Assembly (NCBI RefSeq): GCF_020166105.1
Contig: NZ_JAIUJY010000007.1
Span: 168,714-232,713 of the forward strand
Source: Blastococcus sp. LR1
Lineage (GTDB): Bacteria; Actinomycetota; Actinomycetes; Mycobacteriales; Geodermatophilaceae
Direction of reading: 5' to 3'
Length of the DNA: 64,000 nucleotides
Made by a program: the position numbers and the translations under genes. Under the pieces are notes generated by a model. The model did no database searches. It was given only the letters and a program-made list of their open reading frames with translations, and had not been told where the DNA came from. Positions within the stretch are counted from its first letter, which is position 1. Each line of letters starts with the position of its first letter. Shown in pieces: positions 15,910 through 25,337 of this stretch.

Positions 15910-16464
15910 GTGGCAACGGTCTTCCTCGTCATCGGGGCCCTCGGCCTCGTCGTCCTCGTGCTCTCGCTGTTCGTCGGCGAGTTCGACCTCGGCCTCGGTG
16001 AGGCCGACGGGCCGTTCTCGGTTCCCGCAATCGCTGCGCTGCTCGGCGGTGTCGGTTTCGGTGGTGCGGCGGCGCTGAGCGTCCTCCCCGACGGGCTGCC
16101 GGACGCCGGAGCCGCAGTGCTGGCGGTCGTGGCGGGCCTGGTCGTCGCGATCCCCCTGGCGTGGGGTGCCGTCCGGCTCTCGCGCGCGCTCGAGGACATG
16201 CCGACCCAGGAGACGCTGACCCGGGCGCACCTGGTCGGGGCCCTGGGCGTCGTCGTCTCCGCCGTCCCGGCCGACGGGTACGGCGAGGTACGGCTGTCCA
16301 TCGGCGGCCAGCCGCTCAAGTTCGCCGCCCGCAGCGACCTGTCCCTGCCGGCCGGTACGCCGGTGTACGTCGTCGAGGCCCTCAGCGACACCGCGGTCGA
16401 GGTCGTCTCGACCGCCGAGAACCCGCCCCATCCCCTGCCCGAGCCCGGAGGCACACCGTCATGA
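15910..16464 (+). CDS. NfeD-like membrane protein, flotillin partner
   Basis: A 184-residue membrane protein with an N-terminal helix (TVFLVIGALGLVVLVLSLFV) and two further hydrophobic stretches to about residue 95, followed by a soluble C-terminal domain with LVGALGVVVSAVPADGYGEVRL and GTPVYVVEAL, which resembles the OB-fold domain of NfeD. The GTG start has GGGAGGA upstream. Its stop overlaps the flotillin start by four bases (ATGA). NfeD-flotillin pairing is known in many bacteria and supports the assignment; the protein probably binds the flotillin scaffold in the membrane. Confidence 0.75.
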   Translation: MATVFLVIGALGLVVLVLSLFVGEFDLGLGEADGPFSVPAIAALLGGVGFGGAAALSVLPDGLPDAGAAVLAVVAGLVVAIPLAWGAVRLSRALEDMPTQETLTRAHLVGALGVVVSAVPADGYGEVRLSIGGQPLKFAARSDLSLPAGTPVYVVEALSDTAVEVVSTAENPPHPLPEPGGTPS

Positions 16465-18002
16465 CGTTGCTCTACGCCATCGGCGGCATCGCCGCGGTCG
16501 TCGTCCTGCTGATCCTGTTGCTCCTGTCCCGGATCAAGGTCGCCGGGCCCAACGAGGCGTTCATCGTGACCGGCCGCCAGGGCCGCCAGGTGACCGACTC
16601 GACCGGCGTGGTGTCGCGGGACAGCTCCGGCCAGAAGGTGGTCACCGGCGCCAGCGTCTTCGTGCTGCCCGTCGTCCAGAGGCTGCACACGGTGGACCTG
16701 TCCAGCCGGCGCATCCCGGTGGCCATCCGTGGCGCGGTCTCCAAGCAGGGCGTGAAGTGCGACCTCGAGGGCGTGGCGATCGTCAAGGTCGGCGGCAGCG
16801 AGGGCGCCATCCGTGCCGCCGCGCAGCGCTTCCTCAACCAGCAGCAGGGCATCGACACCTTCACCTCGGAGGTGCTCGCCGGTGCGTTGCGCTCGATCGT
16901 CGGGCGGCTGACGATCGAGGAGATCATCCGCGACCGCGCCGCGTTCGCCTCCGCCGTCGCCGAGGAGGCCGAGTCCTCGCTCACCGGGCAGGGGCTGGTG
17001 CTGGACACGTTCCAGCTGCAGGACATCCAGGCGGAGGGCACCTACCTGGCCGACCTGGGACGTCCCGAGGCGGCGCGGGTGCTCAAGGAGGCCAGCATCG
17101 CCGAGGCCCGTGCCCGGCAGGCCTCCCAGCAGGAGCAGCTGCTGGCCGACGAGGCGATCGCGATCGCCCAGCGGCAGCTGGCCCTCAAGCAGGCAGAGAT
17201 CACCGCCGAGACCGACGCCGCCACGGCGCGCGCTGCCGCAGCCGGTCCGCTTGCCCAGGCCGCACAGGACCAGGCCATCCTCGCCGAGCAGGAGAAGGTC
17301 GCCGTCCGGACGGCGTCGCTGACCGAGCGGCAGCTGGACACCAAGGTGCGCCGCCCCGCCGACGCCGAGCGGTACCGGGTGGAGCAGGAGGCCGAGGGCC
17401 GGAAGAACTCGGCCATCCTGACCGCCGAGGCGCAGCGCCAGGCGACGATCGCCGCCGCTCAGGCGGCCGCGGAGCAGGCCAAGCTCTCCGGTGAGGGCGA
17501 GCGGGCCCGCCGCTCCGCGTTGGCGGAGGCCGAGGCGATCGAGGGCGCCAAGCGCGGTGAGGCCGAGAAGCTGCGCCGCCAGGCGATCGCCGACGCCGTG
17601 GAGCGGGAGGGTGCCGCCGAGGCGGCCGCCATCCTCGCCCGCGGTCAGGCCGAGGCCGAGGCGCTGGACGCCCGCTCGGATGCCTTCGCCAAGTACGGCG
17701 AGGCGGCGATCCTGGAGATGCTGGTCAAGGTGCTGCCGGAGGTCGTGGGTGCCGCAGCTGCCCCGCTCTCGGCGGTGGACAAGATGACCGTGATCTCCTC
17801 CGACGGCGCCGGTGCGATCGGCAGGTCGGTGGCGGCCAACGTCGCACAGGGTCTACAGCTCTCCGGGGACCTGACCGGCATCGACGTCGCCGCGCTGCTC
17901 CGCCGGCTCAGCGGGAGCGCGGCGGGTACGGCAGGCGGCGTCACGCGAGTGCCCGTCACGTCGGACGGCGACGGCGCGGCGCGCGACGGCGCGCCCGCCT
18001 GA
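16461..18002 (+). CDS. Flotillin/SPFH-domain protein
   Basis: A 513-residue membrane scaffold. It has an N-terminal membrane anchor (residues 2-22), an SPFH/Band-7 domain (about 25-210, with GPNEAFIVTGRQG, VFVLPVVQRLHTVDLSS and the ALRSIVGRLTIEEI helix), a long Ala/Glu-rich coiled coil (about 215-430) and a C-terminal oligomerisation region (LEMLVKVLPEVV). Bacterial flotillins organise membrane microdomains and affect secretion and signalling. The start overlaps the NfeD-like gene by four bases. It ends 25 bases from the convergent glpK stop, with no clear hairpin between. Confidence 0.9.
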   Translation: MTLLYAIGGIAAVVVLLILLLLSRIKVAGPNEAFIVTGRQGRQVTDSTGVVSRDSSGQKVVTGASVFVLPVVQRLHTVDLSSRRIPVAIRGAVSKQGVKCDLEGVAIVKVGGSEGAIRAAAQRFLNQQQGIDTFTSEVLAGALRSIVGRLTIEEIIRDRAAFASAVAEEAESSLTGQGLVLDTFQLQDIQAEGTYLADLGRPEAARVLKEASIAEARARQASQQEQLLADEAIAIAQRQLALKQAEITAETDAATARAAAAGPLAQAAQDQAILAEQEKVAVRTASLTERQLDTKVRRPADAERYRVEQEAEGRKNSAILTAEAQRQATIAAAQAAAEQAKLSGEGERARRSALAEAEAIEGAKRGEAEKLRRQAIADAVEREGAAEAAAILARGQAEAEALDARSDAFAKYGEAAILEMLVKVLPEVVGAAAAPLSAVDKMTVISSDGAGAIGRSVAANVAQGLQLSGDLTGIDVAALLRRLSGSAAGTAGGVTRVPVTSDGDGAARDGAPA

Positions 18003-18027
18003 CCGACCGCGCGATGGGCGACACCGC

Positions 18028-19548
18028 TCAGCTGACGTCGTCGTCCACCCAGTCCAGGCTCTTGGTGACCGCCTTCTGCCAGTTGCGGTAGATCCGGTCG
18101 CGCTCCTCGGAGTCCATCGCGGGCTCCCAGCGCTTGTCCTCGGCCCACTTGGCGGTCAGCTCGTCCAGGTCGCTCCAGAAGCCGACCGCGAGGCCTGCGG
18201 CGTAGGCCGCGCCGAGCGCCGTCGTCTCGGCGATCTTCGGCCGGATGACCGGGACGTCGAGCAGGTCGGCCTGGAACTGCATGAGCAGCTCGTTGCCGAC
18301 CATGCCGCCGTCGACCCGGAGCTCGGTGAGGTCGACGCCGGAGTCGGCGTTCATCGCGTCGAGCACCTCGCGGGTCTGGAAGGCGGTGGCCTCCAGCACC
18401 GCGCGGGCCAGGTGGCCGCGGTTGACGAACCGGGTGAGCCCGACGACGGCGCCGCGGGCGTCGGAGCGCCAGTGCGGGGCGAACAGCCCGGAGAAGGCCG
18501 GCACGAAGTAGGCGCCGCCGTTGTCGTCGACCTCGCGGGCGAGCTCCTCGATCTCGGGGGCGCTGGAGATCATCTTGAGGTTGTCCCGCACCCACTGGAC
18601 CAGCGAGCCGGTGACGGCGATCGAGCCCTCCAGCGCGTAGACCGGCTTCGCGTCGCCCAGCTGGTAGCAGAGGGTGGTGAGCAGGCCGTTCTGCGAGGGC
18701 ACGGCCTCCTCGCCGGTGTTGAGCAGCATGAAGTTGCCGGTGCCGTAGGTGTTCTTGGCCATCCCACGCTCGAAGCAGACCTGGCCGAAGGTGGCCGCCT
18801 GCTGGTCGCCGAGCGACCCGGAGATCGGGACGCCGGCGAGGAAGCCGGACGTGCGGCCCTGCCCGTACTCCTCGGAGTTCGACCGGATCTCCGGCAGCAT
18901 CGCCACCGGGATGCCCATCTCCTCGGCGATGGCCTCGTCCCAGGCCAGCGTCCGGTAGTCCATGAGCATCGTGCGGGAGGCGTTGGAGACGTCGGTGAGG
19001 TGCTGGCCGCCGTCGGGACCGCCGGTCATGTTCCACATGAGCCAGGAGTCGATGGTCCCCATGAGCAGCTCGCCGTTCTCGGCGCGCTTCCGGGCGCCGT
19101 CGACGTTGTCGAGGATCCAGCGGACCTTGGGGCCGGCGAAGTAGGTGGCCAGGGGCAGGCCGACCTTGTCCTTGTAGCGGTCCGCGCCGCCGCCGAGGAC
19201 GCCGAGCTCCTCGATGATCTTCCCGGTGCGGGTGTCCTGCCAGACGATCGCGTTGTAGACCGGTTCCCCTGTCTTCCGGTCCCACACCACGGTGGTCTCG
19301 CGCTGGTTGGTGATGCCGATGGCGACGATGTCCTTCGCGCCGGCGTCGCTGCGGGCGATGGCCTGACCGACCACCTCGCGGGTGTTGCGCCAGATCTCCA
19401 TGGCGTCGTGCTCGACCCAGCCCGCCCGCGGGAAGATCTGCTCGTGCTCCTTCTGGCCGACGGAGACGACGTTGCCGTCGTGGTCGAAGAGCATGCAGCG
19501 GGTGCTGGTGGTGCCCTGGTCGATCGCGGCGACGTACTGGTCAGCCAT
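18028..19548 (-). CDS. glpK: Glycerol kinase
   Basis: A 506-residue FGGY kinase that phosphorylates glycerol to glycerol-3-phosphate. Signatures: N-terminal [41 protein letters not shown] and the C-terminal [19 protein letters not shown]. The ATG has a GAGGA ribosome binding site. It lies 38 bases downstream of glpF on the same strand and should be cotranscribed with it. Full length for the family, no oddities. Confidence 0.97.
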   Translation of the reverse strand: MADQYVAAIDQGTTSTRCMLFDHDGNVVSVGQKEHEQIFPRAGWVEHDAMEIWRNTREVVGQAIARSDAGAKDIVAIGITNQRETTVVWDRKTGEPVYNAIVWQDTRTGKIIEELGVLGGGADRYKDKVGLPLATYFAGPKVRWILDNVDGARKRAENGELLMGTIDSWLMWNMTGGPDGGQHLTDVSNASRTMLMDYRTLAWDEAIAEEMGIPVAMLPEIRSNSEEYGQGRTSGFLAGVPISGSLGDQQAATFGQVCFERGMAKNTYGTGNFMLLNTGEEAVPSQNGLLTTLCYQLGDAKPVYALEGSIAVTGSLVQWVRDNLKMISSAPEIEELAREVDDNGGAYFVPAFSGLFAPHWRSDARGAVVGLTRFVNRGHLARAVLEATAFQTREVLDAMNADSGVDLTELRVDGGMVGNELLMQFQADLLDVPVIRPKIAETTALGAAYAAGLAVGFWSDLDELTAKWAEDKRWEPAMDSEERDRIYRNWQKAVTKSLDWVDDDVS

Positions 19549-19586
19549 GGGGTCCTCTTCTCGGGAGCGGAGCGGGGCGGACGGCG

Positions 19587-20327
19587 TCAGATGGAGACGT
19601 GGGAGAACAGGCCGGCCAGGACGGCACCGACGAGCGGACCCACGATGGGCACCCAGGAGTAGCCCCAGTTGCTGCTGCCCTTGCCCCGGATGGGTAGCAC
19701 GGCATGCGCGATGCGCGGACCCAGGTCGCGCGCGGGGTTGATGGCGTAGCCCGTCGGGCCACCGAGCGAGACGCCGATGCCGACGACCAGCAGCGCGACC
19801 GCCAGCGGGCCCACCTCGGTGGGCGTGTCCCCGAACCGCAGCACGATGTAGACCAGCACGAAGGTGCCCAGGATCTCGGTGACCAGGTTGTCGGGGATGC
19901 TGCGGATCGCGGCGTTGGTGGAGAACGTGCCCAGGGCGGCGCCGGTCTCGTTCTCGGCGTCGTCGTAGTGCCGGCGGTACGCGGCCCACGCCCCGACGGC
20001 GCCGAGGAAGGCGCCCAGCAGCTGCGCGACCACGTAGACGGCGGTCGAGCCCCACGTGACGGGGACGCCCGGGGCGTACTCGTCGGCGCCGCTGGCCCAC
20101 AGGCCCGCGGTGATGGCGGGGTTGATGTGCGCCCCGGAGCTGGCCGCCGCGTACACCGCCGCGAAGACGGCCAGACCCCAGCCGAAGGCGATCGTGATGA
20201 TGCCGCCGCCGTTGCCGTACGTCTTGGCCAGCGTCACGTTGGCGACCACGCCGACGCCGAGCAGGATCAGGAAGAACGTGCCGACGACCTCGCTGCCGAA
20301 GACTGTCCACAGGCCGACGGACTCCAC
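19587..20327 (-). CDS. glpF: Glycerol uptake facilitator (aquaglyceroporin)
   Basis: A 246-residue MIP-family channel with six hydrophobic helices. The two half-helix motifs are intact: NPA at residues 69-71 (HINPAIT) and NPARD at 197-201; the Asp after NPAR marks glycerol facilitators rather than water channels. It admits glycerol for glpK, the next gene. It is divergent from glpD, with a 205-base region holding a CRP-type site centred 84 bases before the glpF start. Confidence 0.93.
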   Translation of the reverse strand: MESVGLWTVFGSEVVGTFFLILLGVGVVANVTLAKTYGNGGGIITIAFGWGLAVFAAVYAAASSGAHINPAITAGLWASGADEYAPGVPVTWGSTAVYVVAQLLGAFLGAVGAWAAYRRHYDDAENETGAALGTFSTNAAIRSIPDNLVTEILGTFVLVYIVLRFGDTPTEVGPLAVALLVVGIGVSLGGPTGYAINPARDLGPRIAHAVLPIRGKGSSNWGYSWVPIVGPLVGAVLAGLFSHVSI

Positions 20328-20403
20328 GCCGGTCCTCCTCCTCGTCGGTGGTGCTGCGGTTTCCCGGAGGGTCCGTGGGCGGATATCCGGATCGGCCTGG
20401 TCC

Positions 20404-20419
20404 TGTGACCGTAGTCACA
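20404..20419. promoter_or_regulatory. CRP/GlxR-type operator between glpF and glpD
   Basis: TGTGA-N6-TCACA is a perfect match to the cAMP-receptor-protein consensus; the palindrome extends to 20403-20420 with CGTA at its centre. Actinobacterial CRP homologues (GlxR, Cmr/Crp) bind the same half-sites. Its position between divergent glycerol genes suggests catabolite control of both units. Binding itself is inferred. Confidence 0.8.
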
Positions 20420-20500
20420 GCCGGTGAGGCGCGGCAATGGGATCGGCCGTGGACGCCGGTCGGCGTCGATGGGCTCTCGCCGGACCGGTGCCGTCCGGCC

Positions 20501-20506
20501 TACCGT
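20501..20506 (+). promoter_or_regulatory. Putative -10 (TACCGT) of glpD
   Basis: TACCGT lies 26 bases before the glpD ATG; a start site near 20513 would leave a short leader that includes the GGAGGT ribosome binding site (20522-20527). The CRP-type palindrome would then be centred about 100 bases upstream. No convincing -35 was seen. Confidence 0.35.
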
Positions 20507-20532
20507 GGGCAGCGACCCCCCGGAGGTGTCGC

Positions 20533-22263
20533 ATGACCGCAGTTCCCGTGCTGGGCCCGGAGCAGCGCGCCCAGGCGTGGGCGGAGCTCGCCGAAGGCCG
20601 TTTCGAGGTGCTCGTCGTCGGCGGCGGGGTGACCGGGGCCGGCGTGGCGCTGGACGCCGCGACCCGCGGCCTGCGCACGGCGCTCGTCGAGGCCCGCGAC
20701 TTCGCCAGCGGGACATCCTCCCGATCGTCCAAGCTGTTCCACGGCGGGCTGCGCTACCTCGAGCAGTTCGACTTCGGTCTGGTGCGCGAGGCCCTGCACG
20801 AGCGGGACCTCAACGTCACCCGCCTGGCGCCGCACCTGGTCAAGCCGGTGCCCTTCCTCTATCCGCTGACCCACCGCATGTGGGAGCGGCCCTACGTCAC
20901 CGCCGGGCTCGCGCTCTACGACGGGCTGGCCCGGATGGGCGCGCTGTCGACGCCCATGCCGCCGCAGCGGCACCTGACCCGCACCGGGGCGCGCAAGCTG
21001 TTCCCGGCGCTCCGGCCGGAGGCGCTGGTCGGGGCGGTGCGGTACTACGACGCGCAGGCCGACGACGCCCGGCACACGCTCGGCGTCGTCCTCACCGCGG
21101 CCCGCTACGGCGCGACGGTGCTGAACTCCGCCGAGGTCGTCTCGTTCCTGCACGCCGGCGGCCGGGTCGTGGGCGCCCGCGTGCGCGACGTGGAGACCGG
21201 CCAGGAGGTGGAGGTCCGCAGCGAGGTGGTCGTCAACGCCACCGGGGTGTGGACCGACGACCTCCAGACGCTGGTCGGTGGCCGGGGCCGGTTCCACGTG
21301 CGCGCCAGCAAGGGGGTGCACATCGTCGTCCCGCGGGACCGGATCAACGGCGAGGCCGGGCTGATCCTGCGCACCGAGACCTCGGTGCTGTTCGTGATCC
21401 CGTGGGGGAGCCACTGGATCGTCGGGACGACGGACACCGAGTGGAACCTGGACAAGGCCCACCCCGCGGCCAGCCGGGCCGACATCGACTACATCCTCGC
21501 CCGGGTCAACGAGGTGCTCACCGTGCCGCTGTCCCACGACGACATCACCGGCGTCTACGCAGGGCTGCGGCCGCTGCTCTCCGGGGAGAGCGAGTCGACC
21601 AGCCAGCTCTCCCGCGAGCACGCGGTCGCGCGCCCCATGCCGGGCGTCATCGCGGTGGCGGGCGGCAAGTACACGACCTACCGGCCGATGGCCGCTGACG
21701 CCGTGGACGCCGTCGCGCAGGACGTGACCCGGCGGGTGCCGCCGAGCGTCACCGAGCACGTGCCGCTGGTCGGGGCGGAGGGCTACGCCGCGATGGTGAA
21801 CCGGCTCGACGTGCTGGCCGAGCGGTGGGGGATCGCCCGGTTCCGCGCCGAGCACCTGCTCAACCGGTACGGGTCGCTGGCGCCGGAGGTGCTGGCGCTG
21901 GCCGACGACGACCGGGCCCTGCTGGAGCCGGTGCCCGGCGCCGAGGAGTACCTGATGGTCGAGATGGTGTGGGGTGCCGGCCACGAGGGCGCGCTGCACC
22001 TGGACGACCTGCTGGCCCGGCGCACCCGCATCTCCATCGAGACCTCGCACCGCGGTGTCGACTCGGCCGAGGCGGTCGCGAAGGCGGTGGCCGGGGTCCT
22101 GGGCTGGGACGGCGAACGGGTCGCCAACGAGGTGGCCAGCTACCGCGCCCGCGTGGAGGCGGAGCGGGCCTCGCAGGCAGCCCCGGACGACCAGGCGGCC
22201 GACGCGGCGCGGGTGGCCGCGCCGGACACCCGCGCCGTCGCCGTGGGGCGCGCGCTGCGCTGA
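20533..22263 (+). CDS. glpD: Glycerol-3-phosphate dehydrogenase (FAD, aerobic)
   Basis: A 576-residue membrane-associated flavoenzyme oxidising glycerol-3-phosphate to dihydroxyacetone phosphate. It opens with the dinucleotide-binding LVVGGGVTGAGVALDAATRG and [20 protein letters not shown], and has VVNATGVWTD and the C-terminal GGKYTTYRPMA. The ATG at 20533 is preceded by GGAGGT with a five-base spacing; an in-frame ATG at 20437 has none. It is divergent from glpF-glpK and shares the CRP-type palindrome with them. The last ~35 residues are Ala/Asp-rich and variable. Confidence 0.95.
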   Translation: MTAVPVLGPEQRAQAWAELAEGRFEVLVVGGGVTGAGVALDAATRGLRTALVEARDFASGTSSRSSKLFHGGLRYLEQFDFGLVREALHERDLNVTRLAPHLVKPVPFLYPLTHRMWERPYVTAGLALYDGLARMGALSTPMPPQRHLTRTGARKLFPALRPEALVGAVRYYDAQADDARHTLGVVLTAARYGATVLNSAEVVSFLHAGGRVVGARVRDVETGQEVEVRSEVVVNATGVWTDDLQTLVGGRGRFHVRASKGVHIVVPRDRINGEAGLILRTETSVLFVIPWGSHWIVGTTDTEWNLDKAHPAASRADIDYILARVNEVLTVPLSHDDITGVYAGLRPLLSGESESTSQLSREHAVARPMPGVIAVAGGKYTTYRPMAADAVDAVAQDVTRRVPPSVTEHVPLVGAEGYAAMVNRLDVLAERWGIARFRAEHLLNRYGSLAPEVLALADDDRALLEPVPGAEEYLMVEMVWGAGHEGALHLDDLLARRTRISIETSHRGVDSAEAVAKAVAGVLGWDGERVANEVASYRARVEAERASQAAPDDQAADAARVAAPDTRAVAVGRALR

Positions 22264-22293
22264 GCCCGCTGAACCCCCTTGACCGCTGGGGCC

Positions 22294-24066
22294 TCAGCCC
22301 TCCGTGAGCGCCGCCGCCGGCAGCCAGTCGGCGTCGAGGAGCTCGGCGATCTCCTGCAGCGAGGCGGTGTCGGCGCCCGCGGTGGAGCCGCTGACGGCCA
22401 GCCGCTCGACCATCACCTTCGCCACCTGCTCCTCCACGGTGTCGGCGGCGAACGCGATCCGCCACGGGGAGGTCTTCCCGTCGCGGTGCGTGCGGCCGGT
22501 GACCTGCCGGGCCTGGATGCCGGAGAACCGCGGCTGGTGGAACAGGCCCACCCGCGGGGTCTCCGACGCGTTCGACCCGTCGGGGAGCAGCTCGCCGGCG
22601 TGCAGGCTGATCGAGGCGGTCACGGTGAAGACGCAGACCATCGCGTCGCCCCGCTGGAAGCGCAGCCGCTCGGCCTCGACGTCGAAGCGGTCCCGGCCGT
22701 AGATGCCGGCGACCGGGATGCCGGCGTCGAGCAGTGCCTCCCGGATCGGGTCGGCCGCCGTCTCCACGAACTCGACCGAGACGGCGACCTGCCGCTCCGC
22801 CTCCACCTGCGCCTTCACCCAGTCGACGGTGGCCTGGACCCGGATCAGCCCGGCCTTCTGCCGGAAGCGCAGCAGCGCCGCCCGGCCCTTCGCGCTCTGC
22901 CGGGCCCGCCGTGCCAGCTGCATCTCCGCGCGGAACTCCGACCACTCCGCCTCGTAGGCGGCGCGCTCGGCGGGCGTGAGCAGGACCGGCGTCCCGGTCA
23001 CCGACACCGGGCCCCAGGGCGCGGGGCGGTGCAGGGTCGCCGGGGGATCGGCGTCGGCCAGCCAGCCCTGCAGGCGGCCGAGGTCGGCGCGGCGGGCGTC
23101 GGGGTCCTCGGTCCACTGCCAGCCGTAGCGACCACGTTCCACGTGGAACCGATGCCGCTCCAGCGCCTTGGGCAGGTCGGCCCACTCCTTGATCGACTCC
23201 GCGTGCCGGGCGGCGAACTCCGGCGCCAGGTAGGGGAGCTCCAGCGGGGTGTGCGCGGGAGTCGCGGTTGCCGCGAGCACGTACGGGGTGTCCTTGACCC
23301 GCGCGGCGCCGGAGACGGCCTTCCAGTGCTTCCACCGCTGGGTGGTGGTGTGCCGGACCATGTGCGCCTCGTCGGCGACGACGACGTCGAACGTCAGCTT
23401 CGCCACCTTGCCCAGCCGGTCCCAGGTGGTCACGCACCAGCGCAGGCCGCCGTCGCCGAAGCCGGCGATCGAACGGGACCAGTGCGGAATGGTGATCGCG
23501 GCGGGCCGGTCGGCGATGACCAGCACGGTCCGGACCGGTCGCTGGGCGGCGATCTCGTGGACGGCCAGGATCGCGGTGCCCGTCTTGCCGACGCCGGGGT
23601 CGTCGCCGAGCAGGAAGACCCGGCCACCGGCGGCTGCATGCGCGGCCACCACCGCGGCGCCGGTCTCCTGCGGTTCCCGCGGCACCAGGGCAGGCGTGAC
23701 CGGCAGGGGCCGGGGCGTCTCGTTGAGCTCGTCCTCGAGGAAGCGCTCCAGGCTGTAGGGCGGCGGGTCGTACGGGGCGAGCTCCGGCGGCAGCGAGCGG
23801 CCCACCCAGACGGTCGCCTGCAGGCCGGGGTGCCAGGTCGCGCCGGGCGCCGGGGCGCGGAAGGGCACGGCGAGCACCCAGACGCGCTCCCCCGGGCCGG
23901 CGGTGGGCAGCTCGGACGCGGCCTTCTTCGCCGTGCTCTTCCTCGGTGCCGCTTTCCGGGCGCGGGTCGTGCTGCTCTTGGCGGTCGTGCTCTTGGCTGT
24001 GGTGCTCCTGGCGGTGGTGCTCGTGCTGCGGCTGGTCGTGCTCGTGCGGCGCCGTCGTCCTGGCAT
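22294..24066 (-). CDS. SNF2/DEAD-like helicase-family ATPase with basic N-terminal tail
   Basis: A 590-residue superfamily 2 ATPase. Walker A is in LLGDDPGVGKTGTAI, motif II is VVADEAH, motif III is ATAT, and the C-terminal helicase half ends in the arginine-finger motif QVTGRTHRDGK. The first ~50 residues are a Ser/Thr/Lys/Arg tail with repeated STTAKS-like units and RKAAPRKSTAKKAA, resembling histone-H1-like tails that bind DNA. The ATG at 24066 has GGGAG about nine bases upstream. The gene contains a parS-like palindrome at 23136-23149. It converges with glpD (30-base gap). Target DNA unknown. Confidence 0.8.
   Translation of the reverse strand: MPGRRRRTSTTSRSTSTTARSTTAKSTTAKSSTTRARKAAPRKSTAKKAASELPTAGPGERVWVLAVPFRAPAPGATWHPGLQATVWVGRSLPPELAPYDPPPYSLERFLEDELNETPRPLPVTPALVPREPQETGAAVVAAHAAAGGRVFLLGDDPGVGKTGTAILAVHEIAAQRPVRTVLVIADRPAAITIPHWSRSIAGFGDGGLRWCVTTWDRLGKVAKLTFDVVVADEAHMVRHTTTQRWKHWKAVSGAARVKDTPYVLAATATPAHTPLELPYLAPEFAARHAESIKEWADLPKALERHRFHVERGRYGWQWTEDPDARRADLGRLQGWLADADPPATLHRPAPWGPVSVTGTPVLLTPAERAAYEAEWSEFRAEMQLARRARQSAKGRAALLRFRQKAGLIRVQATVDWVKAQVEAERQVAVSVEFVETAADPIREALLDAGIPVAGIYGRDRFDVEAERLRFQRGDAMVCVFTVTASISLHAGELLPDGSNASETPRVGLFHQPRFSGIQARQVTGRTHRDGKTSPWRIAFAADTVEEQVAKVMVERLAVSGSTAGADTASLQEIAELLDADWLPAAALTEG
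23136..23149. promoter_or_regulatory. parS-like palindrome (copy 1, intragenic)
   Basis: GTTCCACGTGGAAC is a perfect 14-bp palindrome. It differs from the canonical ParB site GTTTCACGTGAAAC by one symmetric pair of changes and keeps the CACGTG core. It lies within the helicase gene, where the minus strand encodes FHVER, as is common for intragenic parS. An identical second copy is at 44494-44507. Confidence 0.6.
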
Positions 24067-24137
24067 GCGTCGGTACTCCCCCTCGTCCCCGGCACGGTAA
24101 GCCGCGGTACGGACAGGTCGTCTGGTGGAATCGCCGG

Positions 24138-24989
24138 GTGACCGAGGAGATGAGCGCCGACGAGCGCCTGGCCGCGCGCACCCTCGGGGAGGCAGGCCCC
24201 CGCGTCGTCTTCGTGCACGGGCTGTTCGGCCAGGGCAAGAACTGGACGACGATCGCCAAGGGCCTGGCGGAGAACCACCGAGTGACGCTGCTCGACCTGC
24301 CCAACCACGGCCACTCCCCCTGGACCGAGCGCGTCGACTACCTGGACATGGCCGAGCTGGTCGCCGAGGAGCTCGAGTCGTTCGGCGAGCCGGCCACGCT
24401 GGTCGGGCACTCAATGGGCGGCAAGGTCGCGATGCAGCTGGCGCTGCGCCGGCCGGAGCTGCTGCGGGCGCTGGTCGTCGTCGACATCGCGCCGGTCGAG
24501 TACCCGCTCCAGGGCGGGCGGACCGACGACGCCGACGAGGAGGCCTCCCCCTTCGAGGAGTTCATCGCCGCGATGCGGGCGGTGGACCTGGAGTCGCTGG
24601 AGAGCCGGGCCGACGCCGACGCGGCGCTGAAGGCCGCCGTGCCGAGCCGGATGGTGCGCAGCTTCCTGCTGCAGAGCCTGGTCCGCGACGGGGTGGGCGC
24701 CGACGGCGGATGGCGCTGGCGGCTGAACCTCGACCTGCTGGCCCGCGACCTCGGCGAGCTGCGCCGCTTCCCCGACCCGCCGCCCGGGGCCACCTACGAC
24801 GGTCCGGTGCTCTGGATCGCGGGTGCGAACAGCCACTACGTGCTGGACGGCGACCGACCGCGGATGGACGAGCTGTTCCCGCTGACCCGCCTGGTGCGGG
24901 TCAAGAACGCCGGGCACTGGGTGCACTCGGAGCAGCCCGAGATCTTCCTGGAGACCGTGCGTCGGTTCCTGGCCCAGGTCGAGTCGTGA
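24138..24989 (+). CDS. Alpha/beta fold hydrolase (YbfF-like esterase)
   Basis: A 283-residue hydrolase with the family opening [14 protein letters not shown], a nucleophile elbow [17 protein letters not shown], and the catalytic histidine in [11 protein letters not shown]. This pattern is that of YbfF-type short-chain esterases. Two starts are possible: GTG at 24138 (chosen) and ATG at 24150; the latter has GAGGAG directly abutting, too close to serve it. The stop overlaps the YnfA-family start by four bases. It is divergent from the helicase gene with a 71-base gap. Confidence 0.88.
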   Translation: MTEEMSADERLAARTLGEAGPRVVFVHGLFGQGKNWTTIAKGLAENHRVTLLDLPNHGHSPWTERVDYLDMAELVAEELESFGEPATLVGHSMGGKVAMQLALRRPELLRALVVVDIAPVEYPLQGGRTDDADEEASPFEEFIAAMRAVDLESLESRADADAALKAAVPSRMVRSFLLQSLVRDGVGADGGWRWRLNLDLLARDLGELRRFPDPPPGATYDGPVLWIAGANSHYVLDGDRPRMDELFPLTRLVRVKNAGHWVHSEQPEIFLETVRRFLAQVES

Positions 24990-25321
24990 CGGTCGCGCGG
25001 TCGCTGGCGCTGTTCGCGCTCGCGGCGCTGGCCGAGATCGGCGGCGCCTGGCTGGTGTGGCAGGGCGTGCGCGAGCACCGCGGCTGGGCCTGGATCGGTG
25101 CCGGCGTGATCGCGCTGGGGCTCTACGGGTTCGTGGCCACGCTGCAGCCCGACGCGAACTTCGGCCGGATCCTCGCCGCCTACGGCGGTGTCTTCGTCGC
25201 GGGTTCGCTGGCCTGGGGCATGGTCGTCGACGGGTTCCGGCCCGACCGGTACGACGTCGTGGGCGCGCTGATCTGCCTCGTCGGCGTCGCGGTGATCATG
25301 TACGCCCCGCGAGGCGCGTGA
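24986..25321 (+). CDS. YnfA/UPF0060 family small membrane protein
   Basis: A 111-residue protein with four hydrophobic helices. The family pattern is clear: [16 protein letters not shown], then [29 protein letters not shown] and [23 protein letters not shown]. YnfA proteins are small inner-membrane proteins related to SMR-type transporters; substrate not established. The GTG start overlaps the upstream hydrolase stop by four bases, so translation is probably coupled. Confidence 0.9.
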   Translation: MTVARSLALFALAALAEIGGAWLVWQGVREHRGWAWIGAGVIALGLYGFVATLQPDANFGRILAAYGGVFVAGSLAWGMVVDGFRPDRYDVVGALICLVGVAVIMYAPRGA

Positions 25322-25337
25322 ACTCGTTGGCAACCGA

